In this document: piece after piece, positions 1 through 8,776 of the stretch
Numbering within the stretch: the stretch's first letter is position 1
How the letters are laid out: the number at the start of each line of letters is the position of its first letter
From: M3007 sp043764095
Lineage (GTDB): Bacteria > Bacteroidota > Bacteroidia > Chitinophagales > Saprospiraceae
DNA: 64,000 nucleotides
Direction of reading: 5' to 3'
Assembly: GCA_043764095.1 (NCBI GenBank)
Contig: JAYUKX010000141.1
Location: 1 to 64,000 of the forward strand
Program-made: the position numbers and the translations under genes
Notes under the pieces: generated by a model
What the model saw: the letters and a program-made list of their open reading frames with translations, nothing else
Databases searched by the model: none
What the model was told of the DNA's origin: nothing

Positions 1-9
1 CTTCCCCAT
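1..9 (-). CDS. Possible first three codons of 16S rRNA 2'-O-methyltransferase RsmI (runs off window)
   Basis: On the minus strand the window edge reads ATG GGG AAG, i.e. Met-Gly-Lys. RsmI proteins commonly begin MGKLYLVPTP, and I recall rsmI lying next to tdk in Bacteroidota. This is only three codons, so it is a context-based guess. An in-frame ATG at 78 on the same strand would add an N-terminal extension of 23 residues, and a different protein beginning there cannot be excluded. The rest of 1-153 holds nothing else that I recognise. Confidence 0.3.
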
Positions 10-153
10 TTTTTCGTTAGATAGTACCGCTATCCGCCTTAAAAATGGCTCGTCTAGCCGAAAAATACCTGCGTTCATTTCTGCAATTAATTATGTCCAA
101 ATACTTATTACATGATCTCATTCAACAACACTCACTAGTTCACCTCAGCAAGC

Positions 154-738
154 ATGTTTTTAGAACCACATTTTAAAGGACAGCGATCAGGCTGGATAGA
201 AGTCGTTTGCGGCTGTATGTTTTCGGGTAAAACGGAAGAGTTGATCCGCCGCCTCAAGCGCGCAAAAATAGCGGATATGGGTGTTGAGGTCTTTAAACCC
301 AAAGTAGATACCCGTTATGACGAAGCATCTGTGGTTTCGCATGATTCTACTTCAGTATTGGCCACTCCGGTCTCTGATTCATCGCGCTTGTTGGATATAG
401 CAGCAGGGACAACTGTTGTCGGTATTGACGAAGCACAATTCTTTGATATGAACCTGCCCGATGTTTGTCAGGAACTTGCCTTGCGTGGCGTACGTGTTAT
501 TATTGCGGGTTTGGATATGGATTATCGCGGTGTACCTTTTGGGCCAATGCCTTCGTTGTTGGCCATTGCAGAATATGTGACCAAAGTACATGCCATTTGT
601 GTGCATTGCGGCAATTTGGCCACCCATTCGTATCGTTTGGCAGAAGGCGACGAAGTATTGCTACTGGGTGAAAAAGAGCAGTATGAGCCGCGTTGTCGCT
701 CTTGTTATCACCAAGGAAATATCATGCGTTTGCGCTAA
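154..738 (+). CDS. tdk: Thymidine kinase, type II (TK1-like)
   Basis: This cytoplasmic salvage enzyme phosphorylates thymidine to dTMP with ATP. The 194-residue length is normal for the family. The P-loop GCMFSGKT lies near residues 20-27, followed by the basic IRRLKRAK segment; the Walker B-like GIDEAQFF is near 90-97. Structural zinc ligands appear as two cysteine pairs, CVHC and CRSC, in the C-terminal third. The start MFLEPHFKG followed by GWIEVVCG matches the usual N-terminus of Bacteroidota Tdk. The stop lies 1 base before the start of the downstream histidine kinase gene, so the two are probably co-transcribed. Confidence 0.96.
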   Translation: MFLEPHFKGQRSGWIEVVCGCMFSGKTEELIRRLKRAKIADMGVEVFKPKVDTRYDEASVVSHDSTSVLATPVSDSSRLLDIAAGTTVVGIDEAQFFDMNLPDVCQELALRGVRVIIAGLDMDYRGVPFGPMPSLLAIAEYVTKVHAICVHCGNLATHSYRLAEGDEVLLLGEKEQYEPRCRSCYHQGNIMRLR

Positions 739-739
739 T

Positions 740-2572
740 ATGCAGGAAGATTTGCTCATATTGTCCACGGCTATTTTTAACGACGAAAAAAAAGCCTACA
801 TCGCACTTCGAGAAATTGAGGGGCAAATTACGTCGCGCTCGTCCAACCAATCAAAAGTTGCGTATTACCAAGCAGCGGCTTTTTTGGCCAACCAATCCTA
901 TGAATACGATCAGGCATTGTTGCTACTGGACCAAGCAAAACCATTATATACGATGGCTCAAACAGTGCCATTAGCCAATATTTGGCTGGATGCATCCGCT
1001 GTTTATACCAATCAACGCAAATGGAAAGAGGCACAGGCCGCTATTGATCGAGCCAAAAAATTCCTTAAAAAAAAGCATAACGAGCATTTTCATGCGCATG
1101 CCTTGGCGCGAGAAGGCGTGTTGCACCTTCGATTAAAAAATATACGAGAAGCCCAAGAATATTTATTAGAGGCCGATAAATGCTTTACAGATCTGAACGC
1201 ATTATCGGAACTAAAAGACCGACATATCCACACCTTGGTGATGAGTAGCCTTGGTGAATTATACGAATATTTACAAGAGCCTCAAAATAGTATCGAAGCA
1301 TATACGCGGGTTTTGCCCATTATTGAAGAATACAAATTGTGGCCTCGTTTGGGTTGGCACTACTTGAATGCTGGGCGCGTTTCAATGGTATTGACCAATT
1401 ATTCTGATGCTAAAATCTACCTGCATAAATCGTTGAATGTAGCAGGCGATTCGGAAGACGAATTAAAGGCGAGCATTTTTACGAATTTAGGTATTGTTGC
1501 TTTGATGGAAGCGCAATATGATCTTGCCAAATCTAATTTTGAAAAAGGAGCCGCCTTTTTTGCTCATCCATCCAAACCTTCCGATTATGATAATTTGGCA
1601 AAGGCGCAATGGTGGCATGCTGATTTATGCCGTAGAATTGGCGATACCGAAGGGCAAGAGGATTACTTGCTTTCCTCTTATGAAGAAGGTATAAAAGGCA
1701 ATGATTTGTACCAATTACGCCGATCTTGTATGGAATTGTCCGATTTATATGCCACTTTGAATGTGTTTAAACGGGCATTGGAATGGCAAAAACGGGTCAG
1801 CGATTTGACGGAACGCTATTATATCCAACTTCGACAAAACGATCAACAAGAAATAAATATTCGCTATGAATTAGAACGTATCCGACAAGAAGCGCAGTTT
1901 GCACGGATGCGGGTGTCGGGGTTGCAATCAAAGGCACTTCGGGCGCAAATGAACCCGCATTTTTTGTTTAATGCCTTAAATGCCATTCAAGGTTTTATTA
2001 CTTCGGGTAGAGGAACAGAGGCCACGACCTATTTGGCCAGGTTTGCTAAATTTATGCGGCAAACACTAGAATATTCAGATTTGGAGGAAGTTCCGCTCGA
2101 TGATGAGATTAATTTTATAGAAAAATACTTAGAAATTAATAAAAAATTACGTTTTCGGGATAAATTAGAGTATATTGTACGGCCACCCACCACCGCTGAT
2201 GCTAGTGAGTTGCTCATACCAGCAATGATTATCCAGCCTTTTGTTGAAAATGCCATAGAACATGGCCTCCGCCCAAAACAAGCAGGATTACTAACAGTGG
2301 AATTCCAACTTTCCAATGACGAGAAAACTTTGACTTGTATCATTGAAGACGATGGGGTAGGGGTCAATACCGGAAAAGCCAAACAAGATGCGCACAAAAG
2401 CGAACACCAAACCCACCGTTCAAGGGGCATGGATATTACTCGAGAAAGACTGGGCTTACTTCATGGAAATGCTTTGGGACACTATGTAACTATTGTGGAT
2501 CGAAGCGAATTGGAGCCAGCGGGGCAAACTGGCACAAGAGTAGAAGTCATTATGCCTTTATTAGAAGAGTAA
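740..2572 (+). CDS. TPR-containing sensor histidine kinase of the LytS/YehU type
   Basis: I place the start at ATG 740, just after the tdk stop; the frame stays open upstream to 590, but that part is the tdk gene in another frame. The protein is 610 residues. Residues 1 to about 370 are helical TPR-like repeats (tandem A/Y-rich units such as AYTRVLPIIEEY). A short coiled coil leads to a His_kinase (PF06580-type) domain with QMNPHFLFNALN (His407), then an HATPase_c domain with the N-box PFVENAIEH (Asn504) and G-boxes EDDGVGV and RGMDI. Relatives usually carry a membrane helix between TPRs and kinase; none is visible, so it looks cytoplasmic. No LytTR response regulator is adjacent. The signal sensed is unknown. 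Confidence 0.87.
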   Translation: MQEDLLILSTAIFNDEKKAYIALREIEGQITSRSSNQSKVAYYQAAAFLANQSYEYDQALLLLDQAKPLYTMAQTVPLANIWLDASAVYTNQRKWKEAQAAIDRAKKFLKKKHNEHFHAHALAREGVLHLRLKNIREAQEYLLEADKCFTDLNALSELKDRHIHTLVMSSLGELYEYLQEPQNSIEAYTRVLPIIEEYKLWPRLGWHYLNAGRVSMVLTNYSDAKIYLHKSLNVAGDSEDELKASIFTNLGIVALMEAQYDLAKSNFEKGAAFFAHPSKPSDYDNLAKAQWWHADLCRRIGDTEGQEDYLLSSYEEGIKGNDLYQLRRSCMELSDLYATLNVFKRALEWQKRVSDLTERYYIQLRQNDQQEINIRYELERIRQEAQFARMRVSGLQSKALRAQMNPHFLFNALNAIQGFITSGRGTEATTYLARFAKFMRQTLEYSDLEEVPLDDEINFIEKYLEINKKLRFRDKLEYIVRPPTTADASELLIPAMIIQPFVENAIEHGLRPKQAGLLTVEFQLSNDEKTLTCIIEDDGVGVNTGKAKQDAHKSEHQTHRSRGMDITRERLGLLHGNALGHYVTIVDRSELEPAGQTGTRVEVIMPLLEE

Positions 2573-2577
2573 AAAGT

Positions 2578-2613
2578 AAATCCGCTTATAGCTTACGCCA
2601 AAAGCGGATTTTT
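2578..2613 (+). terminator. Intrinsic terminator after the histidine kinase gene
   Basis: A 10-bp stem AAATCCGCTT / AAGCGGATTT with a 14-base loop is followed by a short T run. It sits 6 bases past the kinase stop and lies between two converging genes. Confidence 0.75.
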
Positions 2614-2677
2614 AACAATCTATAGTTTACAGTCCTCGTATGAAATATTTATTGAGCAGTACGGAGCAATTTCCTTA

Positions 2678-3001
2678 CTACTTAATTGGCAAACCATATT
2701 CCTCCCAAGCGGTAATGCCGCCATCTACCATCGCCACATTTTCGTAACCATGTTTTGCCAATATTTTTGCAGCCTCTTGTCCTTTTACCCCAACTCGGGA
2801 AAAAAGTACGACTTGGCGGTTTGCTGGGATCTCACTTACCCGTTGTGCTAACTCCTCAAACGGAATTTTCTTTAAGTTTTTTAGTGCAATAGCCTTATTT
2901 TCTATTTCAGCCGTAGTGCGAACATCTACCAAAGTACTGCCCATTACATAAGCAGCATAAGCATCACGTGGGGTAATCACATCGAAAGTAACATTTGTCA
3001 T
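2678..3001 (-). CDS. Rhodanese-like domain protein, catalytic cysteine absent
   Basis: A single rhodanese fold of 107 residues with no signal peptide. Recognisable parts are the CH2A-like LVDVRTTAEIE (24-34), IPFEELAQRV, and the C-terminal VDGGITAWEEYGLPI. The active-site loop reads FSRVGVKG at residues 67-74, so the sulfur-accepting cysteine of the CRxGxR motif is Ser68 and the last arginine is Lys73. Sulfurtransferase activity is therefore not expected; a binding or regulatory role is inferred. It stands alone, convergent with the kinase gene and divergent from the thiolase gene. Confidence 0.85.
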   Translation of the reverse strand: MTNVTFDVITPRDAYAAYVMGSTLVDVRTTAEIENKAIALKNLKKIPFEELAQRVSEIPANRQVVLFSRVGVKGQEAAKILAKHGYENVAMVDGGITAWEEYGLPIK

Positions 3002-3187
3002 ATCTTATCGTAAAATTTTAGTAAAATAAAAATTGTTAATTATACTGCAAAGTTCAGGTTTATTTGCCTGTTCCGCCACGTTTTAAACACTATATTTTGT
3101 ATCGTTTTAATCTTTGCAACAAGCGGGTAGGGTAATAAGTATTTGGAAAATTTTTCAAAAAAATATTTAACTTTAACCAAACAAGAT

Positions 3188-3221
3188 TTTGATTTTAGAA
3201 TGGCAATTTTCCTTAATTTTG
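3188..3221 (+). promoter_or_regulatory. Bacteroidota-type promoter of the thiolase gene
   Basis: A TTTG element at 3188-3191 and a TAnnTTTG element (TAATTTTG) at 3214-3221 are separated by 22 bases, close to the 19-21 usual for the Bacteroidota primary sigma factor. The -7 element lies 31 bases before the thiolase ATG. Confidence 0.6.
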
Positions 3222-3252
3222 CGCCGTATTTCTCTAACCATACACCACCACC

Positions 3253-4431
3253 ATGCAAAAAGTATATATTGTATCCGCTGTTCGTACGCCAATCGGTAGT
3301 TTTGGAGGCAGTTTAGCAGGCGTTTCAGCCACACATTTGGGCGCAGCGGCTATTAAGGGCGCATTAGAAAAAGCCGGAATTGCGCCGGATTTAGTAGATG
3401 AAGTTATTATGGGCAATGTAGTAAGTGCCAATTTAGGGCAAGCGCCAGCCCGCCAAGCATCAATTTTCGCTGGATTGCCAGTTACTGTCCCATGTACCAC
3501 TATTAATAAGGTATGCGCATCTGGTATCAAAGCGATCACTTTAGGAGCGCAAAGTATTATGCTGGGCCAAAATGAAATAGTGGTGGCCGGTGGCATGGAG
3601 AACATGTCCCAGATTCCATATTATATTCCGAATGCACGTTGGGGATACAAATTTGGTAACGCCGAAATGATCGATGGCTTATCCAAAGATGGACTCACGG
3701 ATGTTTATAACCAAAAAGCAATGGGCTTTTGTGCGGATCAAACGGCTATTAAGTTCGGAATTACCCGCGAAGCACAGGATGCGTTTGCAATTGATTCCTA
3801 TACGCGTGCTGCTGCTGCCACAGATGCGGGTTTTTTCGCTGCTGAAATAGTGCCAGTGGCTATTCCTCAGCGCAAAGGCGACCCAGTTTTGTTAACCTCG
3901 GATGAAGAATACAAAAAAGTGCAGTTTGATAAGATTTCTGGCCTTCGTCCTGCTTTTTCGCCGGATGGAACAGTAACTGCGGCAAATGCGAGTACCATCA
4001 ATGATGGTGCATCTGCCTTGATTTTGGCGAGTGAGGCGGCTGTGAAAAAATACGGTTTAAAACCTGTTGCTTTGATTCGCGGTTTTGCTGATGCAGAACA
4101 AGCGCCGGAATGGTTTACCACTACTCCTACAATTGCTGCTCCTAAGGCGATGAAAATGGCTGGTGTGGAAAAGGGGGATATTGATTTTTATGAAGTAAAT
4201 GAAGCTTTTGCGGTAGTTACTATGGCTTTTGAGGAAGTGATTGGTATTAGCCACGAACAAACTAATGTTTTTGGAGGTGCTGTGGCACTTGGCCATCCAC
4301 TTGGCGCATCGGGCGCAAGGATCGTTACTACCCTGAATAATGTGCTCCACCAAAAAAATGGTACACTTGGACTTGCTGCTATTTGTAATGGTGGCGGCGG
4401 CGCTACGGCATTGGTCATTGAAAGGGTGTAG
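3253..4431 (+). CDS. Acetyl-CoA C-acyltransferase (thiolase family)
   Basis: This enzyme condenses two acetyl-CoA to acetoacetyl-CoA, or cleaves 3-ketoacyl-CoA; the direction cannot be told from sequence. The 392 residues are full length. The nucleophilic cysteine is Cys88 in NKVCASGIK, the catalytic His348 is in ALGHPLGASGAR, and Cys378 is in CNGGGGATAL. The NEAFA motif is present. It is a single-gene unit with its own promoter and terminator; no hydroxyacyl-CoA dehydrogenase or enoyl hydratase is nearby, so its pathway (beta-oxidation, mevalonate or other) is not shown by context. Confidence 0.94.
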   Translation: MQKVYIVSAVRTPIGSFGGSLAGVSATHLGAAAIKGALEKAGIAPDLVDEVIMGNVVSANLGQAPARQASIFAGLPVTVPCTTINKVCASGIKAITLGAQSIMLGQNEIVVAGGMENMSQIPYYIPNARWGYKFGNAEMIDGLSKDGLTDVYNQKAMGFCADQTAIKFGITREAQDAFAIDSYTRAAAATDAGFFAAEIVPVAIPQRKGDPVLLTSDEEYKKVQFDKISGLRPAFSPDGTVTAANASTINDGASALILASEAAVKKYGLKPVALIRGFADAEQAPEWFTTTPTIAAPKAMKMAGVEKGDIDFYEVNEAFAVVTMAFEEVIGISHEQTNVFGGAVALGHPLGASGARIVTTLNNVLHQKNGTLGLAAICNGGGGATALVIERV

Positions 4432-4440
4432 TTGACCATA

Positions 4441-4474
4441 AAGATGTAGCGTACACATAAATACGCTACATCTT
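4441..4474 (+). terminator. Terminator hairpin between thiolase and GIN-domain genes
   Basis: A perfect 13-bp stem AAGATGTAGCGTA / TACGCTACATCTT with an 8-base loop lies between two converging genes. Short T-rich tails occur on both strands, so it may serve both. Confidence 0.75.
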
Positions 4475-4488
4475 TATTGTAAACTACA

Positions 4489-5217
4489 CTATTCTTTTTC
4501 TACGGTACCAGACCCACTTTTACTCACATTAACTTGAGGGTTACCGCTGTATCTAATATTGCCGCTACCTGAAATATTAGCATTAAGTGATTTTTCTACG
4601 TTACAAGTAGCATTGCCACTTCCAGTGATAGCAATGTCTGCCTTTTCGGCTTTGAGACCTTCTGCATCCATATTGCCACTGCCTGATAATTCAAGATCGG
4701 CTTTTTGGGCCCTGCCATCTAAATCTATATTACCACTACCACTCAACTTGGCTTTGAGATCTTCTACATCCATATTATGTACTTCAATTTCTCCAGAACC
4801 TGCCAATTCAATTTTCAAACTATTTCTATTTATGCTGGAGGAAGTCGTAAAATTACCGCTTCCATACATTGCAATAAGGCGTAATTCAGGTGAAGTAACC
4901 ACAATTTTGACGCTAGATTGGTATTTTACTCTTTCGGAGGTCTTAATTTCCATAATGTCACCGTTTACTTCAGTAGTGAAATAGGGTAGTATATCCGACG
5001 GCGCCGATATTTGTACGGAATACTGTTCGCCAGCCTTCCATTCAACATCGCCTGCAACATAAGAAGATACTCCATTGAAAGTAGATACATTTCTAAAATC
5101 ATCCTTCGTAGCACCGACGCCTGTTATTTCCTTTAGGGCATATCGTGCATTGTCAAATGCATTTTTACCCAAATAAGCAATGCCTAAGACAAAGGCTATA
5201 ATTATTAAGTTCTTCAT
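4489..5217 (-). CDS. GIN-domain (DUF2807) protein, putative autotransporter-adhesin-head fold
   Basis: The 242-residue protein begins with a short hydrophobic segment (MKNLIIIAFVLGIAYLG) that is a signal peptide or anchor. The remainder is a beta-solenoid-like GIN domain with regularly spaced GSGN/GSGE turns (for example ELAGSGEIEV, LSGSGNIDL, LELSGSGNM, ISGSGNI), the hallmark of DUF2807. Such proteins are envelope proteins of unknown function, common in Bacteroidota. It precedes no obvious partner; the dipeptidase gene upstream on the same strand ends 45 bases from its start, so the two may be co-transcribed. Confidence 0.85.
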   Translation of the reverse strand: MKNLIIIAFVLGIAYLGKNAFDNARYALKEITGVGATKDDFRNVSTFNGVSSYVAGDVEWKAGEQYSVQISAPSDILPYFTTEVNGDIMEIKTSERVKYQSSVKIVVTSPELRLIAMYGSGNFTTSSSINRNSLKIELAGSGEIEVHNMDVEDLKAKLSGSGNIDLDGRAQKADLELSGSGNMDAEGLKAEKADIAITGSGNATCNVEKSLNANISGSGNIRYSGNPQVNVSKSGSGTVEKE

Positions 5218-5262
5218 AGTTGTATAATAATTTAATGTTGTGTATGTGTAATTGTTGATGCA

Positions 5263-6444
5263 TTATTCATTGGCTTTCCAAACCCTCAATAAGTTTTCGG
5301 AGCAAACTTTTCTAATGTCACTATCCGAATAACCTCGGCGCAGTAATTCTGCCAACAAATTAGGATACATAGACACATCTGCAAGATCGGGTGGCAAAGC
5401 CAAACCCACACCATCAAAATCAGAGCCTATGCCTACATATTCAATACCTACAAGTTTACGGATATAATCAATTTGATCTGCTACCGTTTTTGCAGAAACG
5501 CCCATTTGAAGCAGTTTTTTGTTCATAAAATAACGGGCTTCCGGTGTTTTCTCCTCCAATCCTTGTTTTTTCATTTCCTCAGATGCGCTATTAAACTTTT
5601 CGCGCGCATCAGTAGTAAGGAAATAATGGCTAAAAGGCACTTGCACCACACCATTTCCTTTAGCAATGGCTATAATCAGTGAATCGGGCAAATTCCTGAT
5701 AAAACCCGGTATATAATGTCGGCAACCACTATGAGAGGCCACCAAGGGCTTTTTTGCAATTTTGAGTACATCTACAATGGATTTATCGGATAAGTGGCTC
5801 ACATCCACCATAATACCCACACGGTTCATCTCTTTTACCACATCTTTACCAAAAGGACTTAATCCACCGTTGGTTTGTAATGTATCGTAAGAAGAATCGC
5901 AAATTTGGTTATCTCTAGCATGCGTCAGCGTAACATATCGAATACCCTTTTTATGAAAATACGCCACATCTGCTATTTTTTCAATTGGAGAACCATTCTC
6001 CATACCCATTGGCAGCGAAATTATGCCTTTTTTGAAGTTTTTGACAATATCATCGGCATGATATGCCATTGCGAATTGAGCCGGATGGGCTGCTGCAATT
6101 TGTTCAACGGCCAGAATAAGGGAGTCGGCTACCTCACGCGATCTACCTTTTTCTTTCTGATAGGAAGAAGGAATATAAATAGACATAAATGCGCCGTACA
6201 AACCACCTTTTATTGCCCGCTCCCGGTCAAATTCACCTATGGGGTGCTTCAATGCCAAATCTGTATATCCAGGTTTGAACCATTCTTTGTGTTCCACCAA
6301 ACTCCAAGGAAAGTCTATATGAGTATCCACAATTGGGGTCTCTTTTAATATTTGGTGGGCATGCTTGAGGTAACGAGCATCTTTTGCGGTGCTACAAGAG
6401 GCAAAAATGAGCGTAATACTCGCAACAATGGTTAAAAACTTCAT
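5263..6444 (-). CDS. Membrane dipeptidase (peptidase family M19), lipoprotein
   Basis: A zinc-dependent dipeptidase of the renal dipeptidase family, 393 residues. The N-terminus is a lipoprotein signal (LIFASC, Cys17), placing it on a membrane outside the cytoplasm. Metal ligands of the family are visible: HID at 42-44, Glu149 in GMENGSPI, His217 in VDVSH, His238 in VASHSGCRH, and the GIGSDFDG motif near the C-terminus. Substrates are likely L,D- or L,L-dipeptides from scavenged protein or cell wall, but specificity cannot be read from sequence. Confidence 0.93.
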   Translation of the reverse strand: MKFLTIVASITLIFASCSTAKDARYLKHAHQILKETPIVDTHIDFPWSLVEHKEWFKPGYTDLALKHPIGEFDRERAIKGGLYGAFMSIYIPSSYQKEKGRSREVADSLILAVEQIAAAHPAQFAMAYHADDIVKNFKKGIISLPMGMENGSPIEKIADVAYFHKKGIRYVTLTHARDNQICDSSYDTLQTNGGLSPFGKDVVKEMNRVGIMVDVSHLSDKSIVDVLKIAKKPLVASHSGCRHYIPGFIRNLPDSLIIAIAKGNGVVQVPFSHYFLTTDAREKFNSASEEMKKQGLEEKTPEARYFMNKKLLQMGVSAKTVADQIDYIRKLVGIEYVGIGSDFDGVGLALPPDLADVSMYPNLLAELLRRGYSDSDIRKVCSENLLRVWKANE

Positions 6445-6522
6445 TTTATAAGTATGGTTATTTCGTTAAAAATTATTTTACCGACATAATGAATGGCGTG
6501 TTCATTTCTGTTTACGCGTTCC

Positions 6523-7128
6523 TTAATGCATTCTATCCCCTCTAGCCTCAAGACGCTCCATAATTCCCGCTTCATAAGTCAAATATGCTTGCCAGCGCGT
6601 GCGTGTTTTTTCTTTGTCAAAATATGTTTCCGCCAAACGAAGGAATAGTTTGTAATGCAAAGCCTCCGCTACCATAAACTTGTGGTACCAAGCCCGCAGG
6701 TCTTCATCCGAACAAAAAAGGGAAAGTAAACGGAAACGCTCACAACTCCTTGCTTCAATTAAGGCGCAAGTTAAGAGTTTCTCCAATAAGGCATCTTCTT
6801 TGGATAAACCTTTTTGCTGGAACTTCAAAAGTTCATTCACATATTCATCTTTTCGCTGGCTACCCAGTTTCAGGTTGCGTTTTTTAAGTTCTTGCAATAC
6901 CATCCTAAAGTGCCCCCATTCTTCGGTAACAACTGGCGCGAGTTCTTCCACAAGGGTTTCTCGCTCTGGGTAAAATTGTATCAAAGAGATGATAGAGGTG
7001 GCTGCTTTTTGTTCGCAATAAGCGTGATCGGTCAATATTTCACCCAAATCAAACGATGCTAAGTTCACCCATCGAGGGTCTGTGGGCAGTTTTAGCCCCA
7101 ATTTTGTATTCTGAAGTGTCTGTTCCAT
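6523..7128 (-). CDS. miaE: tRNA-(ms2io6A)-hydroxylase MiaE
   Basis: A ferritin-like di-iron monooxygenase that hydroxylates the 2-methylthio-isopentenyl adenosine at position 37 of certain tRNAs. I use ATG 7128 (201 residues), which gives MEQTLQNTKLGLKLPTDPRW, typical of the family; the frame is open to 7212, but a -7 promoter element lies in that extension. Iron ligands are seen in HAYCEQKA, EEWGHFRM, IEARSCERF and AEALHYKLF. It is divergent from the TPR gene and stands alone. Confidence 0.9.
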   Translation of the reverse strand: MEQTLQNTKLGLKLPTDPRWVNLASFDLGEILTDHAYCEQKAATSIISLIQFYPERETLVEELAPVVTEEWGHFRMVLQELKKRNLKLGSQRKDEYVNELLKFQQKGLSKEDALLEKLLTCALIEARSCERFRLLSLFCSDEDLRAWYHKFMVAEALHYKLFLRLAETYFDKEKTRTRWQAYLTYEAGIMERLEARGDRMH

Positions 7129-7148
7129 AAAAAAATGCAATACTGGCG

Positions 7149-7156
7149 CAAATTTA
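7149..7156 (-). promoter_or_regulatory. Probable -7 element for miaE
   Basis: On the minus strand the sequence is TAAATTTG, matching TAnnTTTG, 20 bases before the chosen miaE ATG. No good TTTG partner at the expected distance was found, so only the -7 element is called. Confidence 0.45.
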
Positions 7157-7348
7157 TTGTAAAATGCGACAATCTTTAGCAAGATAAAGCAGAACTTTGC
7201 GGCATAGATCAAATTAACCTGTTTTTAGGGGCATTAACTACCCATTAATAACTAGTCGGGTTATACTGCGTCTATACTGTACACAAGCCTTCAAATCAAG
7301 TCTGATTTTTGGGCATTCATATTTAAACCAATCTTTTTTTCGATTAAC

Positions 7349-8683
7349 ATGAAAAAAACGCTTGTTGCTCTTGCAGCCCTTTTATGCTCTATTTCCATCG
7401 CCAATGCACAAGAAGAAGGTGCAAAATTGGCAAAAAGTGCTGGTAAGGCACTCACTAGCTACAATATTGATCCGTCTAATAACGGTGATAAATTGGCAGA
7501 AGCTAAATCCAAAATTGATGAAGCCTTCAAGTTTGAAGACGCAAAAGCATCTGCTACGGCGTGTATTACAAGAGGTGATATCTATTCTACGATCTTGGTC
7601 AACGATGATACACAAATCATGTTGAAGAAAAAAACAACTTACTCCGGCGATAATGACGCTTTGGTAGCATTTGAAGCGTACAAAATGGCTTTGGCTGTCC
7701 CAGATGTGAAAAAATATCAAAAAGGCGATGCGTTAAAAGGTATTGCAGCCGTACAAGCCAATATGATCAATATTGGTGTGGCTAAATTTGATAAAGCGGA
7801 GTACGATAAAGCCTATAATGCTTTTAATGGTGCTTTGTTAAGCCACGATATACTGATTGCCGACGGTAAAAAAAGCGTATTGGACGACAAAAGCAAGTTG
7901 TCTAATCAAGTGTATATCACCGCTCTGGCTGCAGGATTAGCGAATAAAAACGAAGAGGCGCTAAAATTGTACGAATCCATTTACAAAGCAGATAAAGACA
8001 CTACAAAGGCTGAAATTTATAGTGGAATGTACCGCGCTAAACTCGCGTTAAAGGACACTGTAGGTGCGGAGACGTATCTCAAAGCAGGCCGTAAAGCACG
8101 TCCTGAAGACGCATCTCTGTTATTTGATGAGATCAATACATTTTTGGCCAAAGGCAAATTAGATGAATTAACAGGTAGCTTAAAAGCGGCTATTGCAAAA
8201 GAACCTAAAAACGTAAGTCTTTACGTAACACTTGGTAACGTGTATGATAACCTTTATCAGCGCGAAATAACCGCCAAAAACGAGGCAAAAGCAAAAGAAT
8301 ACTTTGAATTAGCAACAAAATACTACTCTGAGGCATCTACCCTTGATCCTAAAAATGCAACAGCAGTGTATTCTACAGGCGCATTGTACTATAACAAAGC
8401 AGCGTTGTTAACACAGGAACTCAATGCGATGCCAGAAGATTTTTCTAATGCCGGTATGAAAAAATACAATGCTTTGAAGGATCAGATCAATGCTTTGTTT
8501 GACCAAGCTTTACCCTACTTTAAAAAAGCAGAAAGCCTAGATCCAAATGACTCGAATACTTTGATCGCTCTTTCCGAAATCTTTGCACGCAAAGAAGAAT
8601 TGGAATTGATGAAGGAGTTCAAAAACCGTTTGGAGACCATTAAAGGTGGTGGTAAAATAAATGCTCCGTACTTTAAAGGATAA
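7349..8683 (+). CDS. Secreted tetratricopeptide-repeat protein
   Basis: 444 residues with a clear signal peptide (MKKTLVALAALLCSISIANAQ), so it is periplasmic or envelope-associated. The mature part is alanine- and lysine-rich helical repeats of TPR type, for example AEYDKAYNAFNGALL near 150, NEEALKLYESIYKADKD near 200, and a C-terminal unit PYFKKAESLDPNDSNTL. Such proteins are abundant in Bacteroidota and act as protein-binding scaffolds; the partner here is unknown. It is a single gene between miaE and a very long terminator hairpin. Confidence 0.8.
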   Translation: MKKTLVALAALLCSISIANAQEEGAKLAKSAGKALTSYNIDPSNNGDKLAEAKSKIDEAFKFEDAKASATACITRGDIYSTILVNDDTQIMLKKKTTYSGDNDALVAFEAYKMALAVPDVKKYQKGDALKGIAAVQANMINIGVAKFDKAEYDKAYNAFNGALLSHDILIADGKKSVLDDKSKLSNQVYITALAAGLANKNEEALKLYESIYKADKDTTKAEIYSGMYRAKLALKDTVGAETYLKAGRKARPEDASLLFDEINTFLAKGKLDELTGSLKAAIAKEPKNVSLYVTLGNVYDNLYQREITAKNEAKAKEYFELATKYYSEASTLDPKNATAVYSTGALYYNKAALLTQELNAMPEDFSNAGMKKYNALKDQINALFDQALPYFKKAESLDPNDSNTLIALSEIFARKEELELMKEFKNRLETIKGGGKINAPYFKG

Positions 8684-8691
8684 TATTTTCA

Positions 8692-8773
8692 AATACAGTT
8701 TATTGCATAAAAAAAGCGATTACGAAGGTTTCTCTCCTTTGTAATCGCTTTTTTTTATGCAATAAACTGTATT
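8692..8773. terminator. 82-base near-perfect hairpin, bidirectional terminator
   Basis: Arms of 32 and 33 bases (AATACAGTTTATTGC... and its complement, one base of slippage in an A/T run) continue into a GAAGG/CCTTT extension around a 7-base loop. A/T runs on both sides suit termination of both converging genes, the TPR gene and the downstream GH16 gene of the glucan locus. The outer arms come within 8 bases of the TPR stop and 4 bases of the GH16 stop. Confidence 0.8.
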
Positions 8774-8776
8774 CAA

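Noticed and set aside
590..739. Upstream extension of the histidine kinase frame from 590
   Set aside because: It overlaps the tdk gene in another frame, the translation is not TPR-like, and ATG 740 directly follows the tdk stop.
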